This document shows positions 24,703 to 34,273 of a stretch of 64,000 nucleotides of DNA, piece by piece. This DNA comes from Oscillospiraceae bacterium (GTDB taxonomy: Bacteria; Bacillota; Clostridia; Oscillospirales; Acutalibacteraceae): the NCBI GenBank assembly GCA_902790325.1, contig CADARP010000001.1, forward strand, positions 62,001 to 126,000, written 5' to 3'. The translations under genes and the position numbers were made by a program. The stretch's first letter is position 1. Each line of letters opens with the position of its first letter. Below the pieces are notes generated by a model that worked only from the letters and a program-made list of their open reading frames with translations, was not told the origin of the DNA and made no database searches.

Positions 24703-26466
24703 ATGGCCATCAGCGAAGAGTTTCTGTCGCAGCTTCGGGACAGAACGGACATTGAGGACCTGCTGTCCTCCTATATGACGCTCAAGCGGCGCGGCAAGAA
24801 TCTTGTCGGGCTGTGTCCGTTTCACAGCGAGAAAACGCCGTCCTTTACGGTCTATCCGGATAACGGTTCGTTTTACTGCTTCGGCTGCGGCGCCGGCGGC
24901 GATGTGATCACGTTTGTGCGCCGTATGGAAAACCTGGATTATGTGGAAGCGGTCAAGTTTCTCTCTCAGCGCGCCGGTCTGCGTATGCCGGAGGACGGCT
25001 TTGACGACACGCTGTCCAAGCGCCGTCAGCGAATCCTTGCGGCCAACCGTGAGGCGGCAAGGTTCTTTCATGCGCAGCTTTTGCTGCCGGAAAACCGCGA
25101 AGCGCTCGAATACTTTACCGTAAACCGCCGCTTGTCCATGCAGACCATCCGGCATTTCGGACTCGGCTTTGCGCCGAACCGCTGGGATGCGCTGCTGCGG
25201 CACATGGGATCGCTGGGCTTCTCCAATACGGAGCTTGCGGACGCGAATCTCGCGCGCAAAAGCACAAAGAACGAAAACAGTTACTATGATGCATTCCGCA
25301 ACCGCGTCATGATCCCGATCATCGATGTGCGCGGCAATGTCATTGCATTCGGCGGGCGCGTCCTGGATGACTCGAAGCCGAAGTATATCAACACGTCCGA
25401 CACGCTTGTATACAAAAAAAGCCGCGAGGTTTTCGCGCTCAATTTTGCCAAGAATTCCGGCGAGCGGCGGCTGATCCTGTGCGAAGGCTATATGGATGTG
25501 ATCGCGCTGCATCAGGCGGATTTCCCGTTTGCCGTTGCCGGATGCGGTACGGCGCTGACGCAGGAACAGGCGCGGCTTCTGTCGCGCTACGCCGACGAGA
25601 TCGTTCTGTCGTATGACGCGGATGAGGCAGGACAGCAGGCGCTGCAGAAAGCGATCGCGATTTTTTCTTCCGTCGGCATGAAGATCAAGGTGCTCAAGCT
25701 GTCCGGGGGAAAGGACCCGGACGAGATTCTGCGCAAATACGGACGCGAGCGTTTTCTTGCGCTGCTCGACGGCGCCGCCAACGACATCGAATACCGGATT
25801 CTGGCGGAGCGCGAAAAGGTCGATCTGACGACCGACGACGGAAAGGTGCGTTTTCTGAAGGCGGTATCGGAGTATCTGGCGCAGATAACCAACCCGATCG
25901 AGCTGGACGTGTATACGTCGCGCCTTGCGGACGAACTGTCCATCGACAAAGCCGCGCTCGGTGCGCAGATCGATCAGACGCGCATCCGGCTCAAAAAGCA
26001 GCGCAAGCGCGAGCAGATGGACGATATGTCAAAATCGCTGCTGCCGCATCGGGATGCGCTCAATCCCGAGATGACGCAGCATTACCGTGCCGCCAAGGCG
26101 GAGGAAGCGATCCTGACGCTGCTGATGAACAACAACGATTTCATTCCGCCGCTTCAGAACGAACTGCATGAGGACAGCTTTGTCACGTCGTTTCACCGTC
26201 ATGTGTATGCGCGCATGATGCAGTGCTGGCAGGATTGCGGCGTTTTGGACATTCCCCATCTTTCCGCGTATTTCGACCCCGAAGAGATCGGACGCGTGAC
26301 GCGCATCTTTATGAACCGCGCGGCTTATGCCAATACGCTCGACGAGTGCCGCGAATGCATCCGCACGCTCGATGAAGAACGCGAAAAAAACGCCGACGTC
26401 CCGCAGCTTGAGGATGACGACGCGTTTATAAAAAGCTTTCAAGCTATGAAAGAGAAGAAACAATAA
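24703..26466 (+). CDS. dnaG: DNA primase DnaG
   Basis: The 587-residue protein has the CHC2 zinc finger (C38, H41, C59, C62), then the primase core with the TOPRIM motifs LILCEGYMDVIALHQ and YDADEAGQQA, and a helical C-terminal domain that would bind the replicative helicase. It lays down RNA primers for lagging-strand synthesis. Length is standard. The start at 24703 follows GTGAGG. It sits between dgt and rpoD in the macromolecular synthesis arrangement and probably shares a transcript with both. Confidence 0.97.
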   Translation: MAISEEFLSQLRDRTDIEDLLSSYMTLKRRGKNLVGLCPFHSEKTPSFTVYPDNGSFYCFGCGAGGDVITFVRRMENLDYVEAVKFLSQRAGLRMPEDGFDDTLSKRRQRILAANREAARFFHAQLLLPENREALEYFTVNRRLSMQTIRHFGLGFAPNRWDALLRHMGSLGFSNTELADANLARKSTKNENSYYDAFRNRVMIPIIDVRGNVIAFGGRVLDDSKPKYINTSDTLVYKKSREVFALNFAKNSGERRLILCEGYMDVIALHQADFPFAVAGCGTALTQEQARLLSRYADEIVLSYDADEAGQQALQKAIAIFSSVGMKIKVLKLSGGKDPDEILRKYGRERFLALLDGAANDIEYRILAEREKVDLTTDDGKVRFLKAVSEYLAQITNPIELDVYTSRLADELSIDKAALGAQIDQTRIRLKKQRKREQMDDMSKSLLPHRDALNPEMTQHYRAAKAEEAILTLLMNNNDFIPPLQNELHEDSFVTSFHRHVYARMMQCWQDCGVLDIPHLSAYFDPEEIGRVTRIFMNRAAYANTLDECRECIRTLDEEREKNADVPQLEDDDAFIKSFQAMKEKKQ

Positions 26467-26490
26467 ATCATAATTTTATGTGAGGTGTTT

Positions 26491-27576
26491 ATGGAAGGTA
26501 CGGAGAAGAAGACGGCTGTCAGTCGTCTGTTGGAAAAGGGCAAACAATCCGGCAAACTGACCACGCAGGAGATCGATGCGGCCATCGTCGAAATGATGAT
26601 CGACATCGAGGAGCTGGACAAGCTGTATGAATCCATCGAGAACGAACACATCGAGATCATCGACAACCTGGAGGAGGATCTTCAGTTTGACAACGTCGAT
26701 TTCGATGTGGACGCAGCGCATCTGGACGATTCGCCGGCCGCAGCGGAGAACAAAAACGCCGCGATGGACGATCCCGTCAAGGTCTACCTCAAGGAGATCG
26801 GCCGCGTTCCGCTGCTGACGCCGGAGGAGGAGATCGAGCTTGCGATCCGCGTCGCCGAGGATGATTCTGCCGCGAAAAAGCGTCTTGCGGAGGCAAACCT
26901 GCGTCTGGTCGTCAGCATTGCCAAGCGGTACATGGGCAGAGGTCTGCAGTTTCTCGATCTCATCCAGGAAGGCAACCTCGGTCTTCTGAAGGCGGTCGAC
27001 AAGTTCGACTATGCCAAGGGATTCAAGTTCTCGACCTATGCCACATGGTGGATCCGGCAGGCCATCACGCGCGCGATCGCCGATCAGGCGCGTACGATCC
27101 GTATCCCGGTGCACATGGTCGAAACGATCAACCGCGTCAAGAAAACGACGAATCTGCTGCTCAATGAGCTCGGACGCGATCCGACCCCCGCGGAGATCGC
27201 GGAGCGCCTGAACCTGTCTGAGGAGCGCGTGAAGGAGATCCAGCGCGTTTCGGTGGACCCGATCTCGCTGGAAACGCCGATCGGTGAGGAAGACGACAGC
27301 CATCTGGGCGATTTTATCCCCGACGACGACTCGCCTTCGCCGGAGGAGTCTGCGCTCAAGCAGTTCCAGAAAGAACAGATCCAGAAGGTGCTGGAAACGC
27401 TCACGCCGCGTGAGGCGAAGGTTCTGACGCTGCGATTCGGGCTGAACGGTACGCGCGCGCATACGCTTGAGGAAGTCGGCGGGATGCTGAACGTCACGCG
27501 TGAGCGCGTGCGTCAGATCGAATGCAAGGCGCTGCGCAAGCTACGTCATCCGAGCCGCTCCAAGTATCTGGCATAA
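26491..27576 (+). CDS. rpoD: Primary-type RNA polymerase sigma factor, first tandem copy
   Basis: The 361-residue protein has a short region 1.1, region 1.2-2 with the RpoD box, [19 protein letters not shown] (region 2.4), [12 protein letters not shown] (region 3) and a region 4.2 with [11 protein letters not shown]. All DNA-contact segments for -10 and -35 recognition are present, so it should read vegetative promoters. It ends in HPSRSKYLA and lacks the usual RSKxLKDYLE tail found in the second copy. The start is ATG 26491, five bases after GAGG. It lies 24 bases after dnaG and 53 bases before the second sigma gene. Confidence 0.93.
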   Translation: MEGTEKKTAVSRLLEKGKQSGKLTTQEIDAAIVEMMIDIEELDKLYESIENEHIEIIDNLEEDLQFDNVDFDVDAAHLDDSPAAAENKNAAMDDPVKVYLKEIGRVPLLTPEEEIELAIRVAEDDSAAKKRLAEANLRLVVSIAKRYMGRGLQFLDLIQEGNLGLLKAVDKFDYAKGFKFSTYATWWIRQAITRAIADQARTIRIPVHMVETINRVKKTTNLLLNELGRDPTPAEIAERLNLSEERVKEIQRVSVDPISLETPIGEEDDSHLGDFIPDDDSPSPEESALKQFQKEQIQKVLETLTPREAKVLTLRFGLNGTRAHTLEEVGGMLNVTRERVRQIECKALRKLRHPSRSKYLA

Positions 27577-27629
27577 ACGATACCGGAATCGCGCATCTTT
27601 AACTACGGATGGAGGTTTTTGACGGATTT

Positions 27630-28727
27630 ATGGAAGGTATCGAAAAAAAGCCGTCTATTAAACAGCTGCTGGAAAAGGGAAAAGTAACCGGCAAGCTGAC
27701 GACACAGGAGATCGACGCCGCAATCGTCGAGATGGTGATCGATATCGAAGAGCTGGACAAGCTATACGAATCGATCGAAAAAGAGCACATCGAGATCATT
27801 GATAATCTCGAGGATGAACTGAGTTTCGATACAGTTGACTTTGAGATCGACGTGGGCAAAACGAGCGACGTCAGCGTCTCGACCGAGGATAAAAACGCCA
27901 CGCTCGACGATCCGGTCAAGGTCTACTTAAAAGAGATCGGCAAGGTGCCGCTGCTGACCGCCGAGGAAGAGATCGAGCTTGCGATCCGGATTGCGGATGA
28001 CGACGCCGCGGCCAAAAAACGGCTCGCCGAGGCGAATCTGCGTCTGGTCGTCAGCATTGCCAAACGCTATGTCGGCAGAGGCATGCAGTTCCTCGATCTC
28101 ATTCAGGAGGGCAACCTCGGCCTCATCAAGGCTGTGGACAAATTCGATTATACAAAAGGTTTTAAGTTTTCGACCTATGCCACATGGTGGATACGGCAGG
28201 CCATCACGCGCGCGATCGCCGATCAGGCGCGGACCATCCGCATCCCGGTGCATATGGTGGAAACGATCAACCGTGTAAAGAAAACGAGCAGTCTGCTTCT
28301 GCACGAGAACGGCCGCGAGCCGTCGGCGGACGAGATCGCCGCGCGGCTTGACATGCCGGTGGATAAGGTGCGCGAGATCATCCGCGTTGCGCAGGAACCT
28401 GTCTCGCTCGAGACGCCGATCGGCGAGGAAGAGGACAGCCATCTGGGCGACTTCATCCCCGACGACGACGCACCCGCACCGGCGGACGCGGCTTCCATGA
28501 TGCTGCTCAAGGAGCAGATCGAAAAGGTGCTCGGGACGCTCACACAGCGCGAGGCGAAGGTGCTGGCGCTGCGGTTCGGTCTGGAGGACGGCCGCGCGCA
28601 TACGCTCGAGGAAGTCGGCAAGGAGTTTAACGTCACGCGCGAGCGCATCCGCCAGATCGAGGCAAAGGCGCTGCGCAAACTGCGTCATCCGAGCCGCAGC
28701 AAACAGCTCAAAGATTATTTGGAATAA
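27630..28727 (+). CDS. rpoD: Primary RNA polymerase sigma factor, second tandem copy (canonical SigA end)
   Basis: The 365-residue protein closely matches the preceding gene along its whole length, including identical [19 protein letters not shown], and ends in the canonical [13 protein letters not shown]. This copy is thus the more standard housekeeping sigma-70/SigA. Region 1.1 and the stretch between regions 3 and 4 differ most. I start at ATG 27630 by alignment with the first copy (MEGxEKK); an in-frame ATG at 27609 overlaps a GGAGG and gives seven more residues. valS starts 15 bases downstream. Confidence 0.93.
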   Translation: MEGIEKKPSIKQLLEKGKVTGKLTTQEIDAAIVEMVIDIEELDKLYESIEKEHIEIIDNLEDELSFDTVDFEIDVGKTSDVSVSTEDKNATLDDPVKVYLKEIGKVPLLTAEEEIELAIRIADDDAAAKKRLAEANLRLVVSIAKRYVGRGMQFLDLIQEGNLGLIKAVDKFDYTKGFKFSTYATWWIRQAITRAIADQARTIRIPVHMVETINRVKKTSSLLLHENGREPSADEIAARLDMPVDKVREIIRVAQEPVSLETPIGEEEDSHLGDFIPDDDAPAPADAASMMLLKEQIEKVLGTLTQREAKVLALRFGLEDGRAHTLEEVGKEFNVTRERIRQIEAKALRKLRHPSRSKQLKDYLE

Positions 28728-28742
28728 ACAGGAGACGGAAGA

Positions 28743-31361
28743 ATGAGAAAAGATCTTGCAAAACAGTATGACCCCAAAAATGTAGAGGATCGCATTTACA
28801 AATACTGGCTGGACGGCAAATACTTCCACGCCAAATGCGAGCCGGACAAGAAACCGTATACCATCGTGATCCCGCCGCCCAACATCACCGGACAGCTGCA
28901 TATGGGACACGCGCTTGACAATACGCTGCAGGATATCCTGATCCGCTGGCGCAGAATGGAAGGGTACGATACCCTCTGGCTGCCCGGCACGGATCATGCG
29001 TCTATCGCTACCGAGGCGAAGATCGTCGAAGCAATGAAAGCCGAGGGCATCACGAAGGATGACATCGGCCGCGACGGCTTTTTGGAGCGCGCGTGGGAGT
29101 GGAAACGCAAGTTCGGCGGCCGCATCGTTGAGCAGCTCAAGAAGATGGGCTCGTCCTGCGACTGGGAGCGCGAGCGCTTCACGATGGACGAGGGCTGCAA
29201 CAAGGCTGTGCGCGAGGTGTTTGTCAACCTCTATAACAAGGGTCTGATCTATCGCGGCGAGCGCATCATCAACTGGTGCCCGCACTGCCTGACGTCGATC
29301 TCCGACGCCGAGGTCGAATACGAGGAACGCGACGGTTCGTTCTGGCACATCCGTTATCCGCTCGCGGACGGCAGCGGATATGTGGAGCTGGCGACTACGC
29401 GTCCCGAGACGATGCTCGGCGATACCGGCGTTGCGGTGCATCCCGACGACGAACGGTACAAGGATATTGTCGGCAAGACCGTCATCCTGCCGCTTGTCGG
29501 CCGCGAGATCCCGATCGTTGCGGACAGCTACGTCGAGATGGATTTCGGTACCGGCGTCGTGAAGATGACGCCCGCACACGACCCCAACGACTTCGAGGTC
29601 GGCCTGCGTCATGATCTGGAAGTGATCAACGTCATGACCGACGACGCGCACATGAACGAGAATGCCGGCAAATACTGCGGCATGACGGCGCTCGAATGCC
29701 GCAAGGCTGTTGTCAAGGAGCTGGAGGAGCAGGGCTTCCTCATCAAAGTCGAGCCGCTGAAACATAACGTCGGCGTGTGCTATCGCTGCCACTCCACGGT
29801 CGAGCCGCGCGTATCGAAACAGTGGTTCGTCAAGATGCAGCCGCTGGCCGGTCCCGCGATCGATATCGTCAAGAACGGAACGGTCAAGTTTGTGCCGGAG
29901 CGCTTCGACAAGACATATTATCACTGGATGGAAAATATCAAGGACTGGTGCATTTCGCGTCAGCTTTGGTGGGGTCACCGCATCCCGGCTTATTACTGCG
30001 ACGAATGCGGCGAGGTCGTCGTCAGCAAGACGGACGTCGAAGTCTGCCCCAAGTGCGGCGCAAAGCTGCGGCAGGATCCCGACACGCTCGATACGTGGTT
30101 CTCGTCGGCGCTGTGGCCGTTCTCTACGCTCGGCTGGCCGGACGATACGCCGGAGCTGCGGCACTACTATCCCACGAATACGCTCGTGACGGGCTATGAC
30201 ATCATCTTCTTCTGGGTTGCGCGCATGATCTTCTCGGCGTGCGAGCATACCGGCAAAGAACCGTTCAGCACCGTGTTCATCCACGGTATCGTGCGCGACG
30301 AGCTGGGCAGAAAGATGTCCAAGTCGCTCGGCAACGGCATCGATCCGCTCGAGGTCATCGACCGCTACGGCGCGGACGCGCTGCGCTTTACGCTCGCGAC
30401 CGGCAACAGCCCCGGAAACGACATGCGTTATTCCGAAAAGAAAGTGGAAGCCAGCCGCAATTTCGCCAACAAGCTGTGGAACGCGGCGCGCTTCATCCTG
30501 ATGAACCTCGGCGAAGATACCGCTCCCGCGCATGTGCCCGCGGATCTGTTGCTTGCGGACAAGTGGATCATCAGCCGCCTGAACACGCTCACGCGTGAGG
30601 TGACGGAAAACCTCGAACGGTTTGAGCTGGGCATTGCCGTGCAGAAGCTGTACGACTTTATCTGGGACGTGTTCTGCGACTGGTACATCGAGCTTGCCAA
30701 GATCCGCCTGCAGCAAGGCGGCGAAGGCGCAAAGACAGCAGGCGACGTGCTGGTCTACGTCATGACCGGCATCCTCAAGCTCCTGCATCCGTTTATGCCG
30801 TTCATCACCGAGGAGATCTGGCAGGCGATCCCGCATGAGGGCGAGACCATCATGACATCCGCATGGCCGGAGTACGACGAAGCGCTGACGTTCACGGTGG
30901 AAGAGTCCGCGATGGAACGCATCATGGAAGTCGTGCGCGCGGTGCGCAACCGCAGAGCGGAAATGAATGTGCCGCCCGCAAAGAAGGCGAAGCTGTATAT
31001 CGCGTCGAACGATACGGATACGTTTGCCGACGCGTCGACGATCTTTATGAAACTTGCAGGCGCGTCCGAGGTCGAGGTCGGCAAATCGTTCACGCTCGAC
31101 GGTGCGGTCAATATCGTGACGCACGATGCGAAAGTATATATCCCGATGGGCGATCTGGTTGACTTTGAGGCGGAACGTGCCCGTCTGAACAAGGAACTTG
31201 CAAAAGCGAAGGACGATCTTGCCTACATTGGCAAGAAGCTGAACAATCCTTCGTTCGTGGAGAAGGCGCCCGCCGCTGTCGTGCAGATGCAGCGCGACGG
31301 CGCGGCGAAGCTCGAGGACAAGATCGCGATGCTGGAGGAAAGCCTTGCAAAGCTCGGTTGA
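28743..31361 (+). CDS. valS: Valine-tRNA ligase
   Basis: The 872-residue class I synthetase has the HIGH motif as HMGH within PPPNITGQLHMGHAL near residue 50, an editing (CP1) domain in the middle, KMSKS at about residue 523, an anticodon-binding domain, and a C-terminal coiled-coil arm (EAERARLNKELAKAKDDL). Four cysteines at about residues 420-440 (CDECGE/CPKCGA) suggest a zinc knuckle. It charges tRNA-Val. The start follows GGAGACGGA. folC overlaps its end by 17 bases. Confidence 0.97.
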   Translation: MRKDLAKQYDPKNVEDRIYKYWLDGKYFHAKCEPDKKPYTIVIPPPNITGQLHMGHALDNTLQDILIRWRRMEGYDTLWLPGTDHASIATEAKIVEAMKAEGITKDDIGRDGFLERAWEWKRKFGGRIVEQLKKMGSSCDWERERFTMDEGCNKAVREVFVNLYNKGLIYRGERIINWCPHCLTSISDAEVEYEERDGSFWHIRYPLADGSGYVELATTRPETMLGDTGVAVHPDDERYKDIVGKTVILPLVGREIPIVADSYVEMDFGTGVVKMTPAHDPNDFEVGLRHDLEVINVMTDDAHMNENAGKYCGMTALECRKAVVKELEEQGFLIKVEPLKHNVGVCYRCHSTVEPRVSKQWFVKMQPLAGPAIDIVKNGTVKFVPERFDKTYYHWMENIKDWCISRQLWWGHRIPAYYCDECGEVVVSKTDVEVCPKCGAKLRQDPDTLDTWFSSALWPFSTLGWPDDTPELRHYYPTNTLVTGYDIIFFWVARMIFSACEHTGKEPFSTVFIHGIVRDELGRKMSKSLGNGIDPLEVIDRYGADALRFTLATGNSPGNDMRYSEKKVEASRNFANKLWNAARFILMNLGEDTAPAHVPADLLLADKWIISRLNTLTREVTENLERFELGIAVQKLYDFIWDVFCDWYIELAKIRLQQGGEGAKTAGDVLVYVMTGILKLLHPFMPFITEEIWQAIPHEGETIMTSAWPEYDEALTFTVEESAMERIMEVVRAVRNRRAEMNVPPAKKAKLYIASNDTDTFADASTIFMKLAGASEVEVGKSFTLDGAVNIVTHDAKVYIPMGDLVDFEAERARLNKELAKAKDDLAYIGKKLNNPSFVEKAPAAVVQMQRDGAAKLEDKIAMLEESLAKLG

Positions 31362-32634
31362 CGTCCGGTATGCGCAGACGCTTCGGTATATCCATTCGCT
31401 GGAGCGTTTCGGCGTAAGGCCGGGTTTGTCCCGGATCGGGGCGCTGTGCCATGCGCTCGGCGATCCGCAGAAGCAGCTTCGGTTCATCCACGTCGCCGGC
31501 ACGAACGGCAAGGGCTCGACCAGCACGATGCTCGCCAATATCTGCAGGCAGGCAGGGTATAAAACGGGACTGTACATCTCGCCGTATGTTCTGGATTTCA
31601 GGGAACGGATGCAGATAGACGGCGAAATGATCCCGAAAGAGCGGCTCGTGCAGGTGATCGACCGCGTGCGCGAGGCCGCCGATACGCTGCCCGAGGACGA
31701 CGCAGCGACGGAATTCGAGCTCATTACGGCGGCAGCGTTTCTGTACTACCGCGAGGAGAATTGCGACGTGATCGTGCTTGAAACGGGACTCGGCGGACGG
31801 CTCGACGCGACGAATGTGATCGACTGTCCGCTTGTGAATGTGATCGTTTCGATCTCGCTCGACCATACTGCCGTTTTGGGCGGCACGCTTGCGGCGATCG
31901 CCGCGGAGAAGTGCGGCACGCTCAAGAACGGCGGTGTGTGCGTGTCGTATCCGCTGCAGGCGCCGGAAGCGGCGGAAGTCATCCGGCGCACGTCGGAAGA
32001 GCGGTCTGTGACGCTGATTGTGCCGGACGCGGATGCCGTTTCGATCGTGCACGAGGACATCCGCGGCACGGACGCTGTGATCGACGGACTTGCGGTACAC
32101 GTGCCGATGCTCGGCAGACACATGGTTTACAACGCCTGCACGGTCGTTGCGGCGGCACGCGCGCTGAACAGGCGCGGTCTGACGGTTTCGGATGCGGATA
32201 TCCGCGCCGGTATCGCGCAGAGCGTGATGCCCGCAAGAATGCAGATCGTGCGCGAACGGCCGCTTGTCCTCATGGACGGCGGGCATAACGAAGGCTGCGC
32301 ATATGCATTCCGCGACGCGGCACAGCGATTCCTGCCGAACCGCCGCATCGTCGGGATCTGCGGACTGATGGCGGATAAGGCGTATGAAACGTACCTTTCC
32401 GTTGTCGCGCCTTTGTTTGAGAGTATCGTGACCGTCCGTCCCGACAACCCGCGCGCGCTCTCTGCAGATGCGCTGCGCGACGCGGCAAAGCCTTATTGCG
32501 GGGACTGCACCGCTGCCCGGTCGTTCGCGGAAGCGGCGCATATCGCGCTCGAAAAAGCTGGCGCGGACGGCGTGATCGCCGTTTGCGGATCGTTTTATAT
32601 GATCTGTGATCTGCAGAAAGAATTGACAAAATAA
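31345..32634 (+). CDS. folC: Folylpolyglutamate synthase / dihydrofolate synthase
   Basis: The 429-residue Mur-ligase family protein has the P-loop HVAGTNGKGSTS, the omega-loop-type segment ISPYVLDFRERM and a LETGLGGRLDATN motif, all typical of FolC. It adds glutamate to folates (and possibly dihydropteroate). The start is TTG at 31345, six bases after GGAGG inside the valS end, so translation is probably coupled to valS. A terminator follows at 32672-32704. Confidence 0.93.
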   Translation: MQSSVDVRYAQTLRYIHSLERFGVRPGLSRIGALCHALGDPQKQLRFIHVAGTNGKGSTSTMLANICRQAGYKTGLYISPYVLDFRERMQIDGEMIPKERLVQVIDRVREAADTLPEDDAATEFELITAAAFLYYREENCDVIVLETGLGGRLDATNVIDCPLVNVIVSISLDHTAVLGGTLAAIAAEKCGTLKNGGVCVSYPLQAPEAAEVIRRTSEERSVTLIVPDADAVSIVHEDIRGTDAVIDGLAVHVPMLGRHMVYNACTVVAAARALNRRGLTVSDADIRAGIAQSVMPARMQIVRERPLVLMDGGHNEGCAYAFRDAAQRFLPNRRIVGICGLMADKAYETYLSVVAPLFESIVTVRPDNPRALSADALRDAAKPYCGDCTAARSFAEAAHIALEKAGADGVIAVCGSFYMICDLQKELTK

Positions 32635-32671
32635 ATCCGCTCGACGTATAGCGGCAAAATCTGCATACTTG

Positions 32672-32704
32672 ATCCCTTATCCTGTACGGGTAAGGGATTT
32701 TTTA
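32672..32704 (+). terminator. Rho-independent terminator after folC
   Basis: ATCCCTTA and TAAGGGAT form an 8-bp stem (inner bases add partial pairing), followed directly by a run of T. It ends only 20 bases before the spoIIAA start codon, so spoIIAA expression must come from read-through or from a promoter inside or upstream of the hairpin. Confidence 0.75.
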
Positions 32705-32724
32705 TTTGTTGGGAGGCGAAACTG

Positions 32725-33081
32725 TTGCCCGTTTCATTTCAGAAACAAAGGACAAAACTCATTGCCGCACTGCAGGGCGAGCTCGACCACCACGGCGCGG
32801 AAGAAATGCGCACAGAGATCGACCGCCGTTTGCGTCAGGACAAGCCCGCGGCGCTGCGGCTGGACTTCCGCCGCGTGACGTTTATGGACAGCTCGGGCGT
32901 CGGACTCGTCATGGGACGGTACCGACTTCTGCGCACATGGGGCGGCACGCTCGAACTGAGCGGAATGACCGGTACGGTACTGCGGATCATGCAGTTGTCC
33001 GGAATTGACAAAATCGCTGCTGTTTTGACAGAGAAAGGAACAAAGCATGAAACCCGTTCAAAGCATGAAACTGGAAATTGA
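32725..33081 (+). CDS. spoIIAA: Anti-sigma F factor antagonist SpoIIAA
   Basis: The 118-residue STAS-domain protein has FMDSSGVGL around residues 53-61, where the serine pair includes the phosphorylation site used by SpoIIAB. Unphosphorylated SpoIIAA releases sigma F from SpoIIAB in the forespore. The start is TTG 32725, eight bases after GGGAGG. The C-terminus is extended by about ten polar residues because the gene overlaps spoIIAB by 35 bases. No convincing sigma-H promoter was found. Confidence 0.93.
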   Translation: MPVSFQKQRTKLIAALQGELDHHGAEEMRTEIDRRLRQDKPAALRLDFRRVTFMDSSGVGLVMGRYRLLRTWGGTLELSGMTGTVLRIMQLSGIDKIAAVLTEKGTKHETRSKHETGN

Positions 33082-33484
33082 GAGCCGATCGGTCAACGAA
33101 GCGTTTGCGCGCGCCGCGGTTTCGGCATTTGCCGCGCAGCTCGATCCGACCGTGGAGGAACTTGCCGATCTGCGCACCGCCGTGAGCGAAGCTGTCACGA
33201 ACTGCATCGTCCACGCCTATCGTGAAACGGTAGGAAGGATCTATATCACCGCAAGCGTCTATCCGGACGGGATGTTCAGCGTCAAGATCCGCGACAAAGG
33301 ATGCGGGATCGAGGACGTCGTGAAGGCGATGGAACCGCTGTTTACGACGCTCGGCGGCGAACGCGCGGGACTGGGGTTCGCGGTCATGGAGAGCTTTTCG
33401 GACAGCGTGCGTGTGCGCTCGGCGGTCGGGAAAGGTACGGTCGTCACACTGTATAAGCGCATTCGCGGGCGCAGTGATGGTTGA
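33047..33484 (+). CDS. spoIIAB: Anti-sigma F factor SpoIIAB
   Basis: The 145-residue GHKL-fold kinase has the N-box EAVTNCIVHAY, the G1 box RDKGCGIED and a G2-type segment GGERAGLGFAVM. It binds and inhibits sigma F and phosphorylates SpoIIAA. The start is ATG 33047, seven bases after AAAGGA, inside the spoIIAA end. An in-frame ATG six codons later matches the usual N-terminus (MKLEIESRS) but lacks a better ribosome site. It overlaps sigF by eight bases. Confidence 0.95.
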   Translation: MKPVQSMKLEIESRSVNEAFARAAVSAFAAQLDPTVEELADLRTAVSEAVTNCIVHAYRETVGRIYITASVYPDGMFSVKIRDKGCGIEDVVKAMEPLFTTLGGERAGLGFAVMESFSDSVRVRSAVGKGTVVTLYKRIRGRSDG

Positions 33485-34148
33485 GCAAAAAACGCTGCGG
33501 GACAGACGCATTGAGCAGAATCTCGGGCTGGTACATACGTGCGCGGGACGTTTTCGGGGACGGGGCGTCGAATACGACGATCTCGTGCAGGCCGGCTGTG
33601 TCGGTCTTTGTAAAGCGGCGGATGGTTTCGACGCGTCACGCGGCTTTGCTTTTTCGACCTACGCCGTGCCGATGATTCTCGGCGAGATCCGCCGTCTGTT
33701 CCGCGACGGGGGCAGCATCAAGGTGGGGCGCACGCTCAAGGATCGCGCAAGAGCGCTTTTGCGCACACAGCAGGAAATCGCGCTCGAACTCGGACGCGAA
33801 CCGACCGTGGGAGAGCTGGCGCAGAGATGCGGAACGGACGCCTCGGAAACGGCGTTTCTGCTGGGCGCCGCACTGCCGACCGTTTCGCTGACGGCGGAGG
33901 ATGATGCGCAGAATCGGCAGATCGACGTGCCCGTACCGCCGCCCGATGCGCAGATCGAGGATCGCGTATCGCTGCAGGCGGCAATTGACAGTCTCGCACC
34001 GGACGAAAGAAAGCTGATCGAGCTGCGGTTCTTCTGCGGGTGGACACAGACCAAAGCAGCCGAACAGCTCGGGATCTCCCAGGTGCAGGTGTCCCGAAAA
34101 GAAAAACGTATTCTCGCAAAAATGCGGCAGGCGCTGCAGTCGGAGTAA
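33477..34148 (+). CDS. sigF: RNA polymerase sigma-F factor (forespore)
   Basis: The 223-residue sigma factor has region 2 (YDDLVQAGCVGLCKAAD, then FSTYAVPMILGEIRRLFRD), region 3, and region 4 (WTQTKAAEQLGISQVQVSRKE). The FSTYAVPxIxGEIRR motif and the position after spoIIAA-spoIIAB identify the early forespore factor sigma F rather than sigma G. ATG 33477 is chosen; a GTG one codon upstream is possible. A strong terminator follows directly, ending the operon. Confidence 0.94.
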   Translation: MVEQKTLRDRRIEQNLGLVHTCAGRFRGRGVEYDDLVQAGCVGLCKAADGFDASRGFAFSTYAVPMILGEIRRLFRDGGSIKVGRTLKDRARALLRTQQEIALELGREPTVGELAQRCGTDASETAFLLGAALPTVSLTAEDDAQNRQIDVPVPPPDAQIEDRVSLQAAIDSLAPDERKLIELRFFCGWTQTKAAEQLGISQVQVSRKEKRILAKMRQALQSE

Positions 34149-34182
34149 GACCGGCGGAGAAATCCGCACGGTCTGCTTTTTT
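34148..34182 (+). terminator. Rho-independent terminator after sigF
   Basis: The stem starts at the last base of the sigF stop codon: AGACCG-GCGGA pairs with TCCGC-ACGGTCT around a short loop, with one bulged A. Six T residues follow at 34177-34182. Confidence 0.85.
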
Positions 34183-34213
34183 GTCGTTATTTGTAAAATT
34201 ATTAAAAAAAGGC

Positions 34214-34242
34214 TTTATTTATGCAGGACATGGGTGTATAAT
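34214..34242 (+). promoter_or_regulatory. Possible promoter of the sugar catabolism operon
   Basis: A perfect TATAAT -10 is preceded by a weak -35 (TTTATT, 17-base spacing). It lies 31 bases upstream of the SIS-gene start, and the gene before it ends in a terminator. Confidence 0.5.
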
Positions 34243-34273
34243 GCAAATTGTAGTATTGTATGGAGGTCAAACC

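Noticed and set aside
26491-28727. The two sigma genes as an assembly duplication
   Set aside because: They differ at many positions, in region 1.1, between regions 3 and 4, and at the C-terminus, so they are true paralogues in this sequence.
27927-31724. A 1265-codon minus-strand open frame opposite sigma factor, valS and folC
   Set aside because: It is a mirror of the GC-rich third positions of the real genes; it lacks motifs and promoter, and the plus strand encodes complete valS and rpoD proteins.
32690-32724. A sigma-H promoter directly before spoIIAA
   Set aside because: AAGGGATTT resembles the -35, but any suitable -10 would place the transcript start at or after the start codon.
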